Shown here one piece after another: positions 53,079 to 64,000 of a stretch of 64,000 nucleotides of DNA (position 1 is the first letter of the stretch; each line of letters starts with the position of its first letter). A program made the translations under genes and the position numbers. Under the pieces are notes generated by a model, which did not search any database, was not told the DNA's origin, and saw nothing but the letters and a program-made list of their open reading frames with translations. This stretch comes from an uncultured Prevotella sp. (lineage in GTDB: Bacteria > Bacteroidota > Bacteroidia > Bacteroidales > Bacteroidaceae), in NCBI GenBank assembly GCA_947169185.1, contig CAMVOS010000006.1:1-64000 (forward strand), given 5' to 3'.

Positions 53079-53162
53079 CATTTCACGACCTGCAATCTAT
53101 ATTGCAAGTCCTGAAATTTACATTTCACGACCTGCAACTTACATTTCACGACCTGCAATTAA
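53079..53162. repeat. Four tandem 21-bp units between nspC and the second ABC-F gene
   Basis: Units start at 53079, 53100, 53121 and 53142. Three read CATTTCACGACCTGCAAxxxx; the second is a diverged copy (TATTGCAAGTCCTGAAATTTA in sequence order, 15 of 21 matches). In phase CTTACATTTCxxG it matches the unit of the array at 19543-19668. Confidence 0.85.
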
Positions 53163-53199
53163 AACACGCTGCAAAGATAATAAAAAAGTAAAAAAGTAA

Positions 53200-54891
<1,692 letters not shown>

Positions 54892-54893
54892 TT

Positions 54894-54909
54894 TGGCACG
54901 AAATTTGCA
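54894..54909 (+). promoter_or_regulatory. Sigma-54-type promoter of grpE-dnaJ-folC
   Basis: TGGCACGAAATTTGCA has GG (54895-54896) and GC (54907-54908) exactly 10 nt apart, matching the RpoN consensus and differing from the htpG element by one base. Transcription would start near 54920, about 22 nt before grpE. Confidence 0.7.
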
Positions 54910-54941
54910 TTGGGCTTAGCAAAACATTAATTATTGTAACT

Positions 54942-55508
54942 ATGACAGAAGAAGAAATAAAGAACATGGAAGAGGAGGAGACTCCCAATCAGCAGGAAGA
55001 GACAACGGATAACACAGAAAATCCGGAAACTCCGAATGAAGCTGAGCAAGAAGAGTTGGATCCGCTGGAAAAGGCTCTAGCAGAGATTGAAGATCTGAAA
55101 ACCCAGATGCTCTATAAGACAGCAGAGTTCGACAACTACCGCAAACGTACCCTGAAGGAGAAAGCAGAACTCATCCTGAATGGTGGCGAGAAGACCGTTA
55201 GTGCCATTCTCCCCATCATTGACGATATGGAGCGTGCCATCGATAACGGCGCCAAGACCGACGATATTGCTGTGGTTCGCGAGGGCATGGAGCTGATTTA
55301 CCACAAGATGATGAAAACCCTTGAGGGACTTGGTGTCAAGGAGATCGAGACCAAGGATGCTGACTTCAACACCGACGTACACGAAGCAGTAGCTATGGTT
55401 CCTGGCATGGGCGACGACAAAAAGGGTAAAGTCATTGACTGTCTGCAGAAGGGATATCAGCTGAACGATAAAGTGATTCGCCACGCCAAAGTGGCAGTAG
55501 GACAATAA
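54942..55508 (+). CDS. grpE: Nucleotide exchange factor GrpE
   Basis: 188 aa. An acidic, Glu/Asn/Thr-rich tail (to about 50), a long coiled coil, and the family core [25 protein letters not shown] and a C-terminal beta part (HEAVAMVPG). Drives ADP release from DnaK. dnaJ follows after 1 bp. Confidence 0.94.
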   Translation: MTEEEIKNMEEEETPNQQEETTDNTENPETPNEAEQEELDPLEKALAEIEDLKTQMLYKTAEFDNYRKRTLKEKAELILNGGEKTVSAILPIIDDMERAIDNGAKTDDIAVVREGMELIYHKMMKTLEGLGVKEIETKDADFNTDVHEAVAMVPGMGDDKKGKVIDCLQKGYQLNDKVIRHAKVAVGQ

Positions 55509-55509
55509 T

Positions 55510-56673
55510 ATGGCACAGAAACGAGACTATTATGAGGTGCTTGGCGTTGACAAAAACGCCACAGAAGACCAAATCAAGAAGGCGTACCGCACCATCGCCA
55601 TCAAATACCACCCTGATCGCAACCCCGGCAACAAGGAAGCTGAGGAGAAGTTCAAGGAGGCTGCTGAGGCATACGATGTTTTGCATGACCCACAAAAACG
55701 TCAGCAGTATGACACGTTTGGATTCAATGGACCTGGCGGCATGGGTGGTAGTGGCTTCGACCCGTTTGGTGGAGCCTCAATGAATATGGACGACATCTTC
55801 TCGATGTTCGGCGACATCTTTGGCGGACATGCAGGCTTTGGCGGTTTCGGCGGCACAAAACGTGGTGCACAAAGACATCGTGGTTCCGACCTGCGTCTGA
55901 AAGTCCGCTTATCGTTACAGGAAATCGCGCATGGCGTCACCAAGAAGTTCAAAGTACGCAAAGATATTACCTGTACTCATTGTCATGGTTCTGGTGCCGA
56001 AGCTGGCAGTACCAGCGAAGTGTGTCCTACATGTCACGGTTCTGGTGTCATTACCCACACTACGCAAAGCATCTTTGGTATGATGCAGACTCAAGGCGTA
56101 TGTCCAACGTGCGGTGGTGAAGGTCAGGTCATTAAGAACAAATGTAAGCATTGTGGCGGCACAGGTGTGGAGAAAGGCGAGGAAGTTGTGGAAATTAAAA
56201 TTCCTGCTGGTGTTGCAGAAGGTATGGTGGTTAACGTTCCCGGCAAGGGCAATGCTGGTCATCGCAAGGGTGACAATGGTGATATCCAGGTTTTCATCGA
56301 GGAAGAGGAGAACGATACCTATATCCGCGACAACAACGACTTGATATATAACTTATTGCTTGACTTCCCAACGGCGGCCTTAGGTGGTGAGGTAGAAATA
56401 CCGACTATTGAGGGTACCCGACTGAAGGTTAAGATGGAGGCCGGCACACAGCCTGGTAAGACGTTGCGACTGAGAGGCAAGGGTTTGCCTGCCGTACAAG
56501 GCTATGGGCGCGGCAATGGAGATCTGGTTGTAAACGTCAGCGTTTACGTGCCAAAGACACTGTCGCGTGAAGAGAAGGAAGCCATTGAACAATTCCGCCA
56601 GAGCGATAATTTCAAGGGCGATGCAGCCACTAAGCGTAGCATCTTCCAGAAATTCAAGAACTATTTCAGCTAA
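55510..56673 (+). CDS. dnaJ: Chaperone DnaJ
   Basis: 387 aa, full type I layout: J domain with HPD ([10 protein letters not shown]), a Gly/Phe-rich part, four CxxCxGxG zinc motifs ([37 protein letters not shown]) and the C-terminal substrate domains. folC starts 2 bp after its stop, so the three genes form one transcript. dnaK is not in this window. Confidence 0.95.
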   Translation: MAQKRDYYEVLGVDKNATEDQIKKAYRTIAIKYHPDRNPGNKEAEEKFKEAAEAYDVLHDPQKRQQYDTFGFNGPGGMGGSGFDPFGGASMNMDDIFSMFGDIFGGHAGFGGFGGTKRGAQRHRGSDLRLKVRLSLQEIAHGVTKKFKVRKDITCTHCHGSGAEAGSTSEVCPTCHGSGVITHTTQSIFGMMQTQGVCPTCGGEGQVIKNKCKHCGGTGVEKGEEVVEIKIPAGVAEGMVVNVPGKGNAGHRKGDNGDIQVFIEEEENDTYIRDNNDLIYNLLLDFPTAALGGEVEIPTIEGTRLKVKMEAGTQPGKTLRLRGKGLPAVQGYGRGNGDLVVNVSVYVPKTLSREEKEAIEQFRQSDNFKGDAATKRSIFQKFKNYFS

Positions 56674-56675
56674 GC

Positions 56676-57992
56676 ATGAATTACGAAGAGACTTGCGAAT
56701 ACCTCTATAACCAGATGCCCATGTTCGAAAGACAAGGGGCATCTGGTTATAAAGAAGGACTGAGCAATACACTGGCACTTGACGAACATCTGGGACACCC
56801 CCACCAAGCCTATAAAACCATCCATGTAGGTGGAACAAACGGCAAGGGCAGCGTTTCACACACTATTGCCTCCATACTCCAAGAGTGTGGCTATCGCGTA
56901 GGTCTCTATACCTCACCCCACCTTGTAGACTTTCGTGAGCGCATCCGCGTAAATGGTAGTCCTGTTAGTCAGCAATTTGTGATTGACTTCGTTGAGGAAC
57001 ACCGCTCTTTCTTCGAACCCCTACATCCTTCATTCTTTGAAGTTACTACAGCAATGGCCTTCCAGTATTTCAAAGAGAGGAACATTGACATTGCTGTGGT
57101 GGAGGTTGGACTTGGCGGACGACTTGACTGCACCAACATCATCGAGCCCCTGGTTAGCGTCATTACCAACATTAGTTTTGACCATACGCAATTTCTGGGT
57201 GACACGCTAGCAAAGATAGCTGGCGAGAAAGCTGGTATTATTAAAAGAGGTACACCCGTGGTGATTGGTGCATCGAATACAGAGACACGACCTGTATTTG
57301 AAGCTAAGGCTCGCGAAATGGGAGCCCCTATCATCTTTGCTGAGGATGAACCGGAAGTGATAAGTGCCGAACCAAGACCAGAAGGTGGTATGCACTATGA
57401 TTTGAAACATCTTGGTCATCTGAATGGAGACTTGGGTGGTATCTATCAGAAACAGAATTTGAATACAGTACTCTTTGCCGTTCATGAGCTAGCTAAGCAA
57501 GGATATATCTCCGAAGCCAGCGAAGGTCATGCCTACGACAATAATTATAAAGAACTTGAAAAGGGTATTGGCAATGTTGCCAAGCTGACAGGACTGATGG
57601 GACGATGGCAAATATTAAAGCAGTCGCCCAAGGTGGTTTGTGACACAGGCCACAATGTTGACGGATGGCTGTACCTGAGCCGTCAGCTAGCCTCCGTAGA
57701 ATGTCAACAAATGCACATCGTGTTTGGCATGGTAGATGATAAAGACATTGATAAAGTACTCGATTTGCTACCTAAACATGCCAAATTCTATTTTACCAAA
57801 GCTCACACCAAAAGAGCGATTCCAGAGACTGTTGTATTGCAAAAAGCCAAAGAACATGGTCTTACAGGAAACTCGTACTCCACTGTAAATGAGGCGTATA
57901 ATGCTGCTTTTCATGCTGCATCAGCCAACGATTTCATCTATGTAGGAGGTTCTTCATACGTGGTAGGCGACTTCCTCAAAGATTGCATTTAG
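56676..57992 (+). CDS. folC: Bifunctional folylpolyglutamate synthase / dihydrofolate synthase
   Basis: 438 aa. Adds glutamate to folates. P-loop VGGTNGKGSVSHTIAS, then the FSSPHL-like TSPHLVDFRERI, VGLGGRLDCTN, ITNISFDHTQFLGDT with the metal-binding residues, and the C-terminal DTGHNVDGW. Transcribed with grpE-dnaJ from the sigma-54-type promoter, which links folate glutamylation to the chaperone unit by position only. Confidence 0.93.
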   Translation: MNYEETCEYLYNQMPMFERQGASGYKEGLSNTLALDEHLGHPHQAYKTIHVGGTNGKGSVSHTIASILQECGYRVGLYTSPHLVDFRERIRVNGSPVSQQFVIDFVEEHRSFFEPLHPSFFEVTTAMAFQYFKERNIDIAVVEVGLGGRLDCTNIIEPLVSVITNISFDHTQFLGDTLAKIAGEKAGIIKRGTPVVIGASNTETRPVFEAKAREMGAPIIFAEDEPEVISAEPRPEGGMHYDLKHLGHLNGDLGGIYQKQNLNTVLFAVHELAKQGYISEASEGHAYDNNYKELEKGIGNVAKLTGLMGRWQILKQSPKVVCDTGHNVDGWLYLSRQLASVECQQMHIVFGMVDDKDIDKVLDLLPKHAKFYFTKAHTKRAIPETVVLQKAKEHGLTGNSYSTVNEAYNAAFHAASANDFIYVGGSSYVVGDFLKDCI

Positions 57993-58057
57993 TTGTTTTT
58001 AACATTCCTATAAACGTTTTTTTTGGTCTTTCTTTCGTCTTTCTCGTTTTTTTTTGG

Positions 58058-58065
58058 TTACTTTG
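58058..58065 (+). promoter_or_regulatory. Near-consensus -7 box of galM-galK
   Basis: TTACTTTG matches TAnnTTTG in 7 of 8 positions and lies 35 nt before the galM ATG, after a pyrimidine-rich stretch. Confidence 0.4.
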
Positions 58066-58100
58066 CAGGTAGTTTTTATTAACCAATAAACAAAACGAAT

Positions 58101-59192
58101 ATGGCTAACACAACGGAAAACGCGAATTTGTGTGGTCTGAATCGCAAAGATTTCCAGACCACTATCAAAGGAAAGAAAACGGATCTTTACATTTTGAAGA
58201 ACCGTAAGGGTTATGAAGTAGCTATCTCTAACTATGGTGGCGCAATCTGTGCTATTATGGTTCCAGACAAGGATGGCAAGGTAGGCAACGTCATTCAGGG
58301 ACATGCAAATATTGAGCAGCTCACCAGTGGTAAAGAACCATATCTCTCAACACTGATTGGTCGCTGGGGCAACCGTATCTGCAAAGGACAATTTACGCTG
58401 AACGGCAAGGACTATCAGTTGGCATTGAACGACGGTCCTAACCATCTGCACGGTGGCGACAAGGGGTTCAACTGCAAGGTTTGGGATGCGCGCCAGATGG
58501 GGCCCCGTTCGCTAGCTCTGCACCGCATCTCATCGTATGGTGAAGAAGGTTATACCGGCGAACTCGATGTAACGGTAGAGTTTACCTTTACCGACCAGAA
58601 CGAACTTGTGATAGAGTATCTGGCCACAACGAACAAGAAGACCATTGTCAACTTGACACACCATGCCTTCTTCTCGCTATCAGGTACTGCTGATCCTACT
58701 CCAACCATCGAAGACCAATTGTGTGAGATTAATGCAGATTTCTATCTGCCTACTGATGATACCGCTATTCCTACAGGTGAAATTCTGAAGGTAGCCGGTA
58801 CACCATTCGATTTCCGCACACCGAAGACTTTCGGACGTGAGATTGAAGCTGACAATGAGCAGATTAAGTTCGGTCACGGTTACGACCATAACTACGTGCT
58901 TAACAAGAAGGAAGAGGGAGAACTCTCATTTGCAGCACGCATTACTGATCCAAAGAGCGGACGTACACTGGAGTGTTACACCACAGAACCTGGCATGCAG
59001 CTCTATACAGCAAACTTCGCTACAGGCTATAAGGGTGCTAACGGATGTACTTTCCCACGTCGTTCAGCCGTTTGTCTGGAAGCACAACACTTCCCCGATA
59101 CGCCAAACCGTCCCTACTTCCCATCAGTAGTATTGAATCCTGGTGAGCAGTACAAGCAGAAGACTATCTACCGCTTTGGCGTAGCTGAGTAA
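58101..59192 (+). CDS. galM: Aldose 1-epimerase (cytosolic galactose mutarotase)
   Basis: 363 aa, no signal peptide. Interconverts alpha and beta anomers of galactose. Motifs: ISNYGGAICAIMVPDKDG, GRWGNRI, NDGPNHLHGG (catalytic His), NLTHHAFFSL (second His), GYDHNYVLN and the catalytic Glu region in VCLEAQHFPD. galK follows after 20 bp. Confidence 0.92.
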   Translation: MANTTENANLCGLNRKDFQTTIKGKKTDLYILKNRKGYEVAISNYGGAICAIMVPDKDGKVGNVIQGHANIEQLTSGKEPYLSTLIGRWGNRICKGQFTLNGKDYQLALNDGPNHLHGGDKGFNCKVWDARQMGPRSLALHRISSYGEEGYTGELDVTVEFTFTDQNELVIEYLATTNKKTIVNLTHHAFFSLSGTADPTPTIEDQLCEINADFYLPTDDTAIPTGEILKVAGTPFDFRTPKTFGREIEADNEQIKFGHGYDHNYVLNKKEEGELSFAARITDPKSGRTLECYTTEPGMQLYTANFATGYKGANGCTFPRRSAVCLEAQHFPDTPNRPYFPSVVLNPGEQYKQKTIYRFGVAE

Positions 59193-59212
59193 AAATCATA
59201 TACAAACTACTT

Positions 59213-60379
59213 ATGATGGAAGTTGATTTTGTAAGAAGCCGATTCATCAAGCACTTTGATGGAAAAACAGGAAATGTTTATGCTTCTCCTGGACGCATCA
59301 ACCTAATTGGTGAGCACACAGACTACAATGGCGGTTTTGTGTTTCCTGGTGCAGTGGATAAAGGAGTGATGGCAGAAATGCGCATCAATGGTACGGAAGA
59401 TACCGTAATGGCTTATGCTATCGACCTGAAGGACCGTGTAGATTTCAAGCTCTCAGACCCCAACGGACCGCGTGCATCATGGGCTCGATACATATATGGC
59501 ATCGCTTTAGAAATGAGGAAGTTGGGCGTTCCCGTTAAAGGCTTTAATATTGCCTTTGCAGGCGATGTTCCTTTGGGTGCTGGTATGTCTTCAAGTGCTG
59601 CTATGGAGAGCTGTTTTGCCTTTGGCTTGAACGACTTGTTCGGCGACAATAAAGTATCGCAGTGGGATTTGGTGCTTGCAGGTCAGGCAACAGAACACAA
59701 CTACTGTGGTGTGAATTGTGGCATCATGGACCAGTTTGCTTCTGTCTTCGGAAAAGCAGGATGTCTGATGCGCCTCGACTGTCGCAGTCGTGAGTTCCAA
59801 TACTTCCCCTTCAAGCCCGACGGCTATCGTCTCGTCCTGCTCGACTCTGTAGTAAAACACCAGTTGTCAGGTTCACCCTATAATGATCGTCGTATGTCGT
59901 GCGAGAAAGTGGTTAGGTGTGTTCAGGCCAAACATCCTGAAGCTAAATTCGAAACCCTGCGCGACTGTACATGGGAACAATTGGATGAGGTAAAGGAAGA
60001 AATTGGTGCCGACGACTATCGCCGTGCCAAGTTTGTACTTGGTGAGAAGGATCGTGTACTGGCTGTATGCGACGCATTGACAGAAGGCGACTACGAGAAG
60101 GTTGGTGAGCTAATGTACCAAACCCACGATGGACTGTCTAAAGACTACGAGGTAAGTTGTGAGGAACTAGACTTCCTGAACCAGATTGCCAAAGAAAACG
60201 GTGTGACAGGCTCACGTATTATGGGTGGCGGCTTTGGAGGCTGTACCATCAATCTAGTTCGCAATGACCTCTATCGTAAATTCATTGAGGATGCCAAAAA
60301 GCGCTTCAAGGAAAAATATGGTCATGAACCAAAGGTCTACGATGTCGTCATTAGTGATGGTTCGCATAAAGTATGCTAA
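59213..60379 (+). CDS. galK: Galactokinase
   Basis: 388-aa GHMP kinase, ATP + galactose to galactose-1-phosphate. Signature GRINLIGEHTDYNGGFVFP, the GHMP loop PLGAGMSSSAAME, CGIMDQFASVFG with the catalytic Asp, and the C-terminal GSRIMGGGFGGCTINL. Two Met codons at the start (59213 and 59216); either is possible. A terminator at 60454-60490 ends the galM-galK unit. galT and galE are not in this window. Confidence 0.94.
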   Translation: MMEVDFVRSRFIKHFDGKTGNVYASPGRINLIGEHTDYNGGFVFPGAVDKGVMAEMRINGTEDTVMAYAIDLKDRVDFKLSDPNGPRASWARYIYGIALEMRKLGVPVKGFNIAFAGDVPLGAGMSSSAAMESCFAFGLNDLFGDNKVSQWDLVLAGQATEHNYCGVNCGIMDQFASVFGKAGCLMRLDCRSREFQYFPFKPDGYRLVLLDSVVKHQLSGSPYNDRRMSCEKVVRCVQAKHPEAKFETLRDCTWEQLDEVKEEIGADDYRRAKFVLGEKDRVLAVCDALTEGDYEKVGELMYQTHDGLSKDYEVSCEELDFLNQIAKENGVTGSRIMGGGFGGCTINLVRNDLYRKFIEDAKKRFKEKYGHEPKVYDVVISDGSHKVC

Positions 60380-60453
60380 TCTTCAGATAGATAACAATTG
60401 CTGTAAAGTCACAAAATAAGCAGCATTTTCTGTTAGAAAACGTTAAATAATTG

Positions 60454-60490
60454 GCGTAAGGTGTGAAAATAACACCTTACGCTTGTTTTT
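60454..60490 (+). terminator. Terminator after galK
   Basis: GCGTAAGGTGT (60454-60464) and ACACCTTACGC (60472-60482) form an 11-bp perfect stem followed by TTGTTTTTTT. It lies in the 195-bp gap before the next gene. Confidence 0.8.
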
Positions 60491-60574
60491 TTCTTCTTTT
60501 TTCTTTGCCGTTAGGAAAATAAGTAGTAATTTTACAACCAAAATTTGCATATTTAACTAAAACTATTATTAACA

Positions 60575-61753
60575 ATGAAAAACTTGAAAACAGTTTTCGC
60601 AGTTGCAAGCATGGCAGTCGCTATGTTTACAGCATGTACTTCTGGTGAGCAGAAAGTACTGACGGTATCGGGTCTCGACCCTGCCAAGTTTGATACCATT
60701 ATCAACGAAAAGCCCGTGAAGCTCTACACGTTGAAGAACGCAAACGGCATGGAGGTATGCATCACCAACTATGGTGGACGTATCGTTTCGCTCGTCGTTC
60801 CAGACAAAGATGGTAAACCAACTGATGTTGTGCTGGGCTTTGACAACATTGCGCAGTATACCGATACGCTGAATTCTCCCTCAGACTACGGATCAAGCGT
60901 AGGCCGCTATGCCAACCGCATCAAGAACGGCGCCTTCAAGCTTGGTGACACTGCCTATCAGTTGAAGCAGAACGATGGTCCTAACTGCCTGCATGGTGGT
61001 GGTACTTCTGGTTGGATGAATCAGGTATACGAGGCTGAGCAGATTGGCGACTCTATTCTGAAATTGACTATCGTTGCTGAGGATGGCGAGAACGGTTTTC
61101 CTGGTAAAGTGACAGCTGTTACGACTTATACGCTAACTGCAGACAACGTGCTGGATATGACTTGGGAGGCTGAAACTGACAAACCGACTATCATCAACCA
61201 GACGAATCACAACTACTATAATCTGAGTGGTGATTTCACACAGGCCGCCTACGACCAAGTGCTGTATGTGAATGCCGACAATTTCACACCTTCTGACAAG
61301 CTCTACATCCCCACAGGCGAGATCAAGTCGGTTGAGGGTACTGCTATGGATTTCCGCACACCCCACGCTGTGGGTGACTCTATCAACAGCCAGTTCGACC
61401 AGATTCAGAATGCTACCGGTTACGACCACAACTACTGTTTGAACACCTATAAAGATGGCAAGGGTGACGATACACAGGTTTGTGCCTCACTTTACAGCCC
61501 CAAGACCGGTATCTTCATGGAGATGTTCACCAATGAGCCTGGCGTACAGGTTTACAGCGGTAACTTCCAAGGCGTTGGCAAGGATGCCGACATCATCCGC
61601 AAGCACGGTGTGAAGTATCCCAAGCACGTCAGCATATGTCTTGAGAGCCAGAAGTATCCCGACAGTCCCAACCATCCTGAGTGGGCTAGCCCCGTGCTGA
61701 ATCCAGGCGAGAAGTACTTCAGCCATGCAGCATATAAGTTTTCGACGAAGTAA
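60575..61753 (+). CDS. Lipoprotein aldose 1-epimerase (periplasmic mutarotase)
   Basis: 392 aa. Lipoprotein signal ending MFTAC (Cys about 21), then a full mutarotase domain parallel to the upstream galM: ITNYGGRIVSLVVPDKDG, GRYANRIKNG, NDGPNCLHGG, INQTNHNYYNLSG, GYDHNYCLN and ICLESQKYPDSPN. The extracytoplasmic copy probably prepares the anomer taken up by the transporter 51 bp downstream. A box TAATTTTA at about 60524, one base off consensus, may be its promoter. Confidence 0.9.
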   Translation: MKNLKTVFAVASMAVAMFTACTSGEQKVLTVSGLDPAKFDTIINEKPVKLYTLKNANGMEVCITNYGGRIVSLVVPDKDGKPTDVVLGFDNIAQYTDTLNSPSDYGSSVGRYANRIKNGAFKLGDTAYQLKQNDGPNCLHGGGTSGWMNQVYEAEQIGDSILKLTIVAEDGENGFPGKVTAVTTYTLTADNVLDMTWEAETDKPTIINQTNHNYYNLSGDFTQAAYDQVLYVNADNFTPSDKLYIPTGEIKSVEGTAMDFRTPHAVGDSINSQFDQIQNATGYDHNYCLNTYKDGKGDDTQVCASLYSPKTGIFMEMFTNEPGVQVYSGNFQGVGKDADIIRKHGVKYPKHVSICLESQKYPDSPNHPEWASPVLNPGEKYFSHAAYKFSTK

Positions 61754-61804
61754 ATAGTTTGACGAAGAATAATTACTAATTAAAATTAATAAAACAGTTA
61801 ACAA

Positions 61805-63751
61805 ATGGACAAAATTTTTGAAGCGTTAAGCAACAATGGCTTCGCTACAGCGGACTATTTGGTCTTTGCTATCTACATTGTTATCCTTGTTGGTATGGGA
61901 CTGTTCTTGTCGCGTACCAAAAAGGGCGAAGAGAAATCGTCAACCGACTACTTCTTGGCAGGTAACACCCTGACTTGGTGGGCTGTTGGTGCATCACTCA
62001 TTGCCGCCAACATCTCAGCTGAACAATTTATCGGTATGTCTGGTTCGGCATTCGCATCAGGTATCGCTCCTGCTGCTTACGAGCTGATGGCTGCCGCCAC
62101 ACTGCTGGTAGTAGGTAAGTTCCTGTTGCCATTGATGATTAAGAAGAAAATCTTTACCATTCCTCAGTTCCTGCGCGAGCGTTACAACTGGGGTGTAGGT
62201 TTCGCCTTCTCGCTGTTATGGCTGTTCCTCTATGTATTCGTTAATCTGACATCAGTAGCATGGCTGGGTGCCCTAGCAATTCAGCAGATTCTCGGTCTGC
62301 CTACCGACATGACAATTATGGTAGCAGGTATCGAAATCGACCAGGTTCGCATGTGCATCATCCTGTCGCTGTTCATCATCGCCGGTGTTTACTCTATCTA
62401 TGGCGGTCTAGCATCCGTGGCTTGGACTGACGTGATGCAGGTGACCTTCCTCGTTGGTGGTGGTCTGATTACTGCTTACGCTGCACTGTCTGTCATTGGT
62501 GACGAGATGGGCTTAGGAGGAGCTTGGGACGCACTGACCCACATCAAGGACTATCTGGCGCAGAATCCGGCCGACAAGCACTTTAACCTCGTGGTAACCC
62601 GTAATGTTGATGCCTATCCTGTTGTTCAGGACGACCCCTTCTTCACTAATCCTGGTATCGTACTGATTTTCGGTGCCCTGTGGCTTACCAACCTGGGATA
62701 CTGGGGTTTCAACCAGTATATCATCCAAAAGGGTCTGGCAGCCAAGTCACTCGACGAGGCTAAAAAGGGTATGGTATTCGCAGCCTTCCTGAAAATTTTG
62801 ATTCCTTTCATCGTATGTATCCCCGGTGTTTGTGCCTTCTACATTATGAATGCTCCTGAGTGTGATGCCCTGCGCGAGACACTTGCCGGCTCAATCTCTC
62901 GTTCCGACGACGCTTATCCTTTCCTCATCCGCAACTTCACACCTACCGTAGTTAAGGGTCTGAGTTTTGCTGCACTCGCTGCTGCCGTTATTTCTTCACT
63001 GGCTTCGATGTTCAACTCTACCTCCACCCTCTTCACGATGGATATCTACAAACAGTTCATCAATAAGAACGCCTCTGAGAAGAAACTCGTAAACGTTGGT
63101 CGTCTGACTTCTGTCACCGCGTTGATTATCGCTCTGATTGCTGTTTATCCGTTGATGGGCGGTATCGATCAGGCCTTCCAGTTCATTCAGGAGTATTCTG
63201 CCTTCGTTTATCCCGGCGTCGTCGTCATCTTCGGCCTCGGTCTGCTGTGGAAGCGTGCCAGCGGTACTGCTGCTGTTGTCTGCGCTATCGGTACTTTCGC
63301 GTTCTCAATTATTTACAAGTTCGCGTTCCCCGACATGCCATTCCTGGTACGTTCAGGCATTGTGTTCATCTCGCTGATTATCCTGTTCGTTTGGATTTCA
63401 CTAAAGAGCAAGAAGTCTGTTCCTGCTGACGAGCTTGACGCAAATACTATTAAGACTCAGCTGATGTGGAGCCGCATCATGTTTATCATTGCTGCCGTTT
63501 CACTGGCACTCTGCATTGGCGGTTTCTTCAGCGAGCCTCTGCACATTCTCGGCTTCGAGGGCGCTATGATTTTCTTTGCAGCCATCACGGCCACCATCGG
63601 TATCTACCTGCGTTCGAACGCCCTGGACAAGGTTCAGGATCCGAAGCTGGTATCTATCGACCTGGACATCTTCCATACCGACAAGGTGTTCAACATCGGC
63701 GCTATCGGTGTTATCGTTATCCTGACTGTTCTCTACATTGCTCTGTGGTAA
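61805..63751 (+). CDS. Sodium/solute symporter of the SGLT group (sugar transporter)
   Basis: 648 aa with about 14 membrane segments. SSS-family features: DYFLAGNTLTWWAVGASLIA, NISAEQFIGMSGS (sodium-site region), SIYGGLASVAWTDVMQ and a late SSLASMFNSTSTLFTMD. These and the layout are close to bacterial Na+/galactose transporters such as vSGLT. The position beside galM, galK and a lipoprotein mutarotase supports galactose or glucose uptake. Confidence 0.9.
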   Translation: MDKIFEALSNNGFATADYLVFAIYIVILVGMGLFLSRTKKGEEKSSTDYFLAGNTLTWWAVGASLIAANISAEQFIGMSGSAFASGIAPAAYELMAAATLLVVGKFLLPLMIKKKIFTIPQFLRERYNWGVGFAFSLLWLFLYVFVNLTSVAWLGALAIQQILGLPTDMTIMVAGIEIDQVRMCIILSLFIIAGVYSIYGGLASVAWTDVMQVTFLVGGGLITAYAALSVIGDEMGLGGAWDALTHIKDYLAQNPADKHFNLVVTRNVDAYPVVQDDPFFTNPGIVLIFGALWLTNLGYWGFNQYIIQKGLAAKSLDEAKKGMVFAAFLKILIPFIVCIPGVCAFYIMNAPECDALRETLAGSISRSDDAYPFLIRNFTPTVVKGLSFAALAAAVISSLASMFNSTSTLFTMDIYKQFINKNASEKKLVNVGRLTSVTALIIALIAVYPLMGGIDQAFQFIQEYSAFVYPGVVVIFGLGLLWKRASGTAAVVCAIGTFAFSIIYKFAFPDMPFLVRSGIVFISLIILFVWISLKSKKSVPADELDANTIKTQLMWSRIMFIIAAVSLALCIGGFFSEPLHILGFEGAMIFFAAITATIGIYLRSNALDKVQDPKLVSIDLDIFHTDKVFNIGAIGVIVILTVLYIALW

Positions 63752-63763
63752 TACAATAAGGTA

Positions 63764-64000
63764 ATGACAACGTATTATAAAGAATTTCAGAAAGTCTTGC
63801 TGTCTGTTGACTGCATCATCTTCGGCTTCGATAACAACAAGCTAAAGATTCTCGTCGGTCGCAGACAGTTGGACCCTGGTCGCGGCGAATGGAGTCTCTA
63901 CGGAGGCTTCGTTCGTAGTGACGAGAGTCTCGACGAAGCCGCTAACCGCACGCTCAAAGAACTGACGGGACTGCATAAAATCTATATGCGCCAAGTGGGA
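63764..64000 (+). CDS. Nudix-HTH transcription regulator (NrtR/AraR type), 5' part
   Basis: 79 codons before the window ends. The start MTTYYKEFQKVLLSVDCIIFGF and LVGRRQLDPGRGEWSLYGGFVR are typical of the Nudix part of NrtR/AraR-like regulators, in which the Nudix fold senses a ligand and a C-terminal winged helix (outside the window) binds DNA. 12 bp after the transporter; likely regulates the galactose genes. Confidence 0.75.
   Translation, partial: MTTYYKEFQKVLLSVDCIIFGFDNNKLKILVGRRQLDPGRGEWSLYGGFVRSDESLDEAANRTLKELTGLHKIYMRQVG

Overview
The window looks like a chromosomal segment of a Prevotella/Segatella-like member of the Bacteroidales. The reasons are the Bacteroidetes -7 promoter box TAnnTTTG in front of many genes, the near absence of Shine-Dalgarno sites, acidic residues right after lipoprotein cysteines, a TonB receptor paired with a DUF4374 lipoprotein, a split VirE-type primase/helicase module with an HU-like protein, and sodium/sugar transport beside galactokinase. 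No rRNA, tRNA or CRISPR array was recognised. All assignments come from reading motifs and family resemblance; no database was searched.

Layout. 0-0.7 kb: an unassigned stretch and a small unknown gene. 0.7-11 kb: cobalamin synthesis, with one minus operon of fused enzymes (cbiHC, cbiET, cbiGF), a divergent plus operon for the lower ligand and nucleotide loop (cobU, cobT, cobS), and a minus operon cbiA (split in two ORFs), cobQ, cbiB. 11-14.9 kb: a remnant of cbiL, then a DUF4374 surface lipoprotein and a BtuB-like TonB receptor behind a cobalamin riboswitch. 15-25.4 kb: a nitrilase-family amidase, then an island with an HU-like protein, a VirE-type helicase and separate primase, unknown genes, a CdiA-toxin-like small protein and a single-chain MmeI-like restriction-modification enzyme. 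25.4-28.6 kb: panE and htpG. 28.6-41 kb: a compact minus-strand run that starts with a four-zinc-ribbon protein, a membrane Ser/Thr kinase, a four-AAA ATPase, an FHA protein and a PP2C phosphatase, and may continue into metA, a U32 peptidase and another zinc-ribbon protein. 41-53 kb: M13 peptidase, ABC-F, EngB, 5'-nucleotidase, NudC, GH25 muramidase, TrmN6, SH3 protein and NspC. 53-58 kb: a second ABC-F, then grpE-dnaJ-folC. 58-64 kb: galactose use (galM, galK, a lipoprotein mutarotase, an SGLT-type transporter and the start of a Nudix-HTH regulator).

The strongest candidate for an undescribed system is the kinase / four-AAA / FHA / PP2C / zinc-ribbon operon at 32.3-41.0 kb. It has the parts of a phospho-threonine switch around a large AAA machine, without any secretion genes beside it. 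Other notable signals are a family of short palindromes with core GGGACGGTTCT inserted in frame in three genes; CTCACCT heptamer repeats inserted in several genes; two intergenic arrays of a related 21-bp unit; sigma-54-type promoters before htpG and grpE; and -7 boxes only 5 nt from start codons, which imply leaderless mRNAs.
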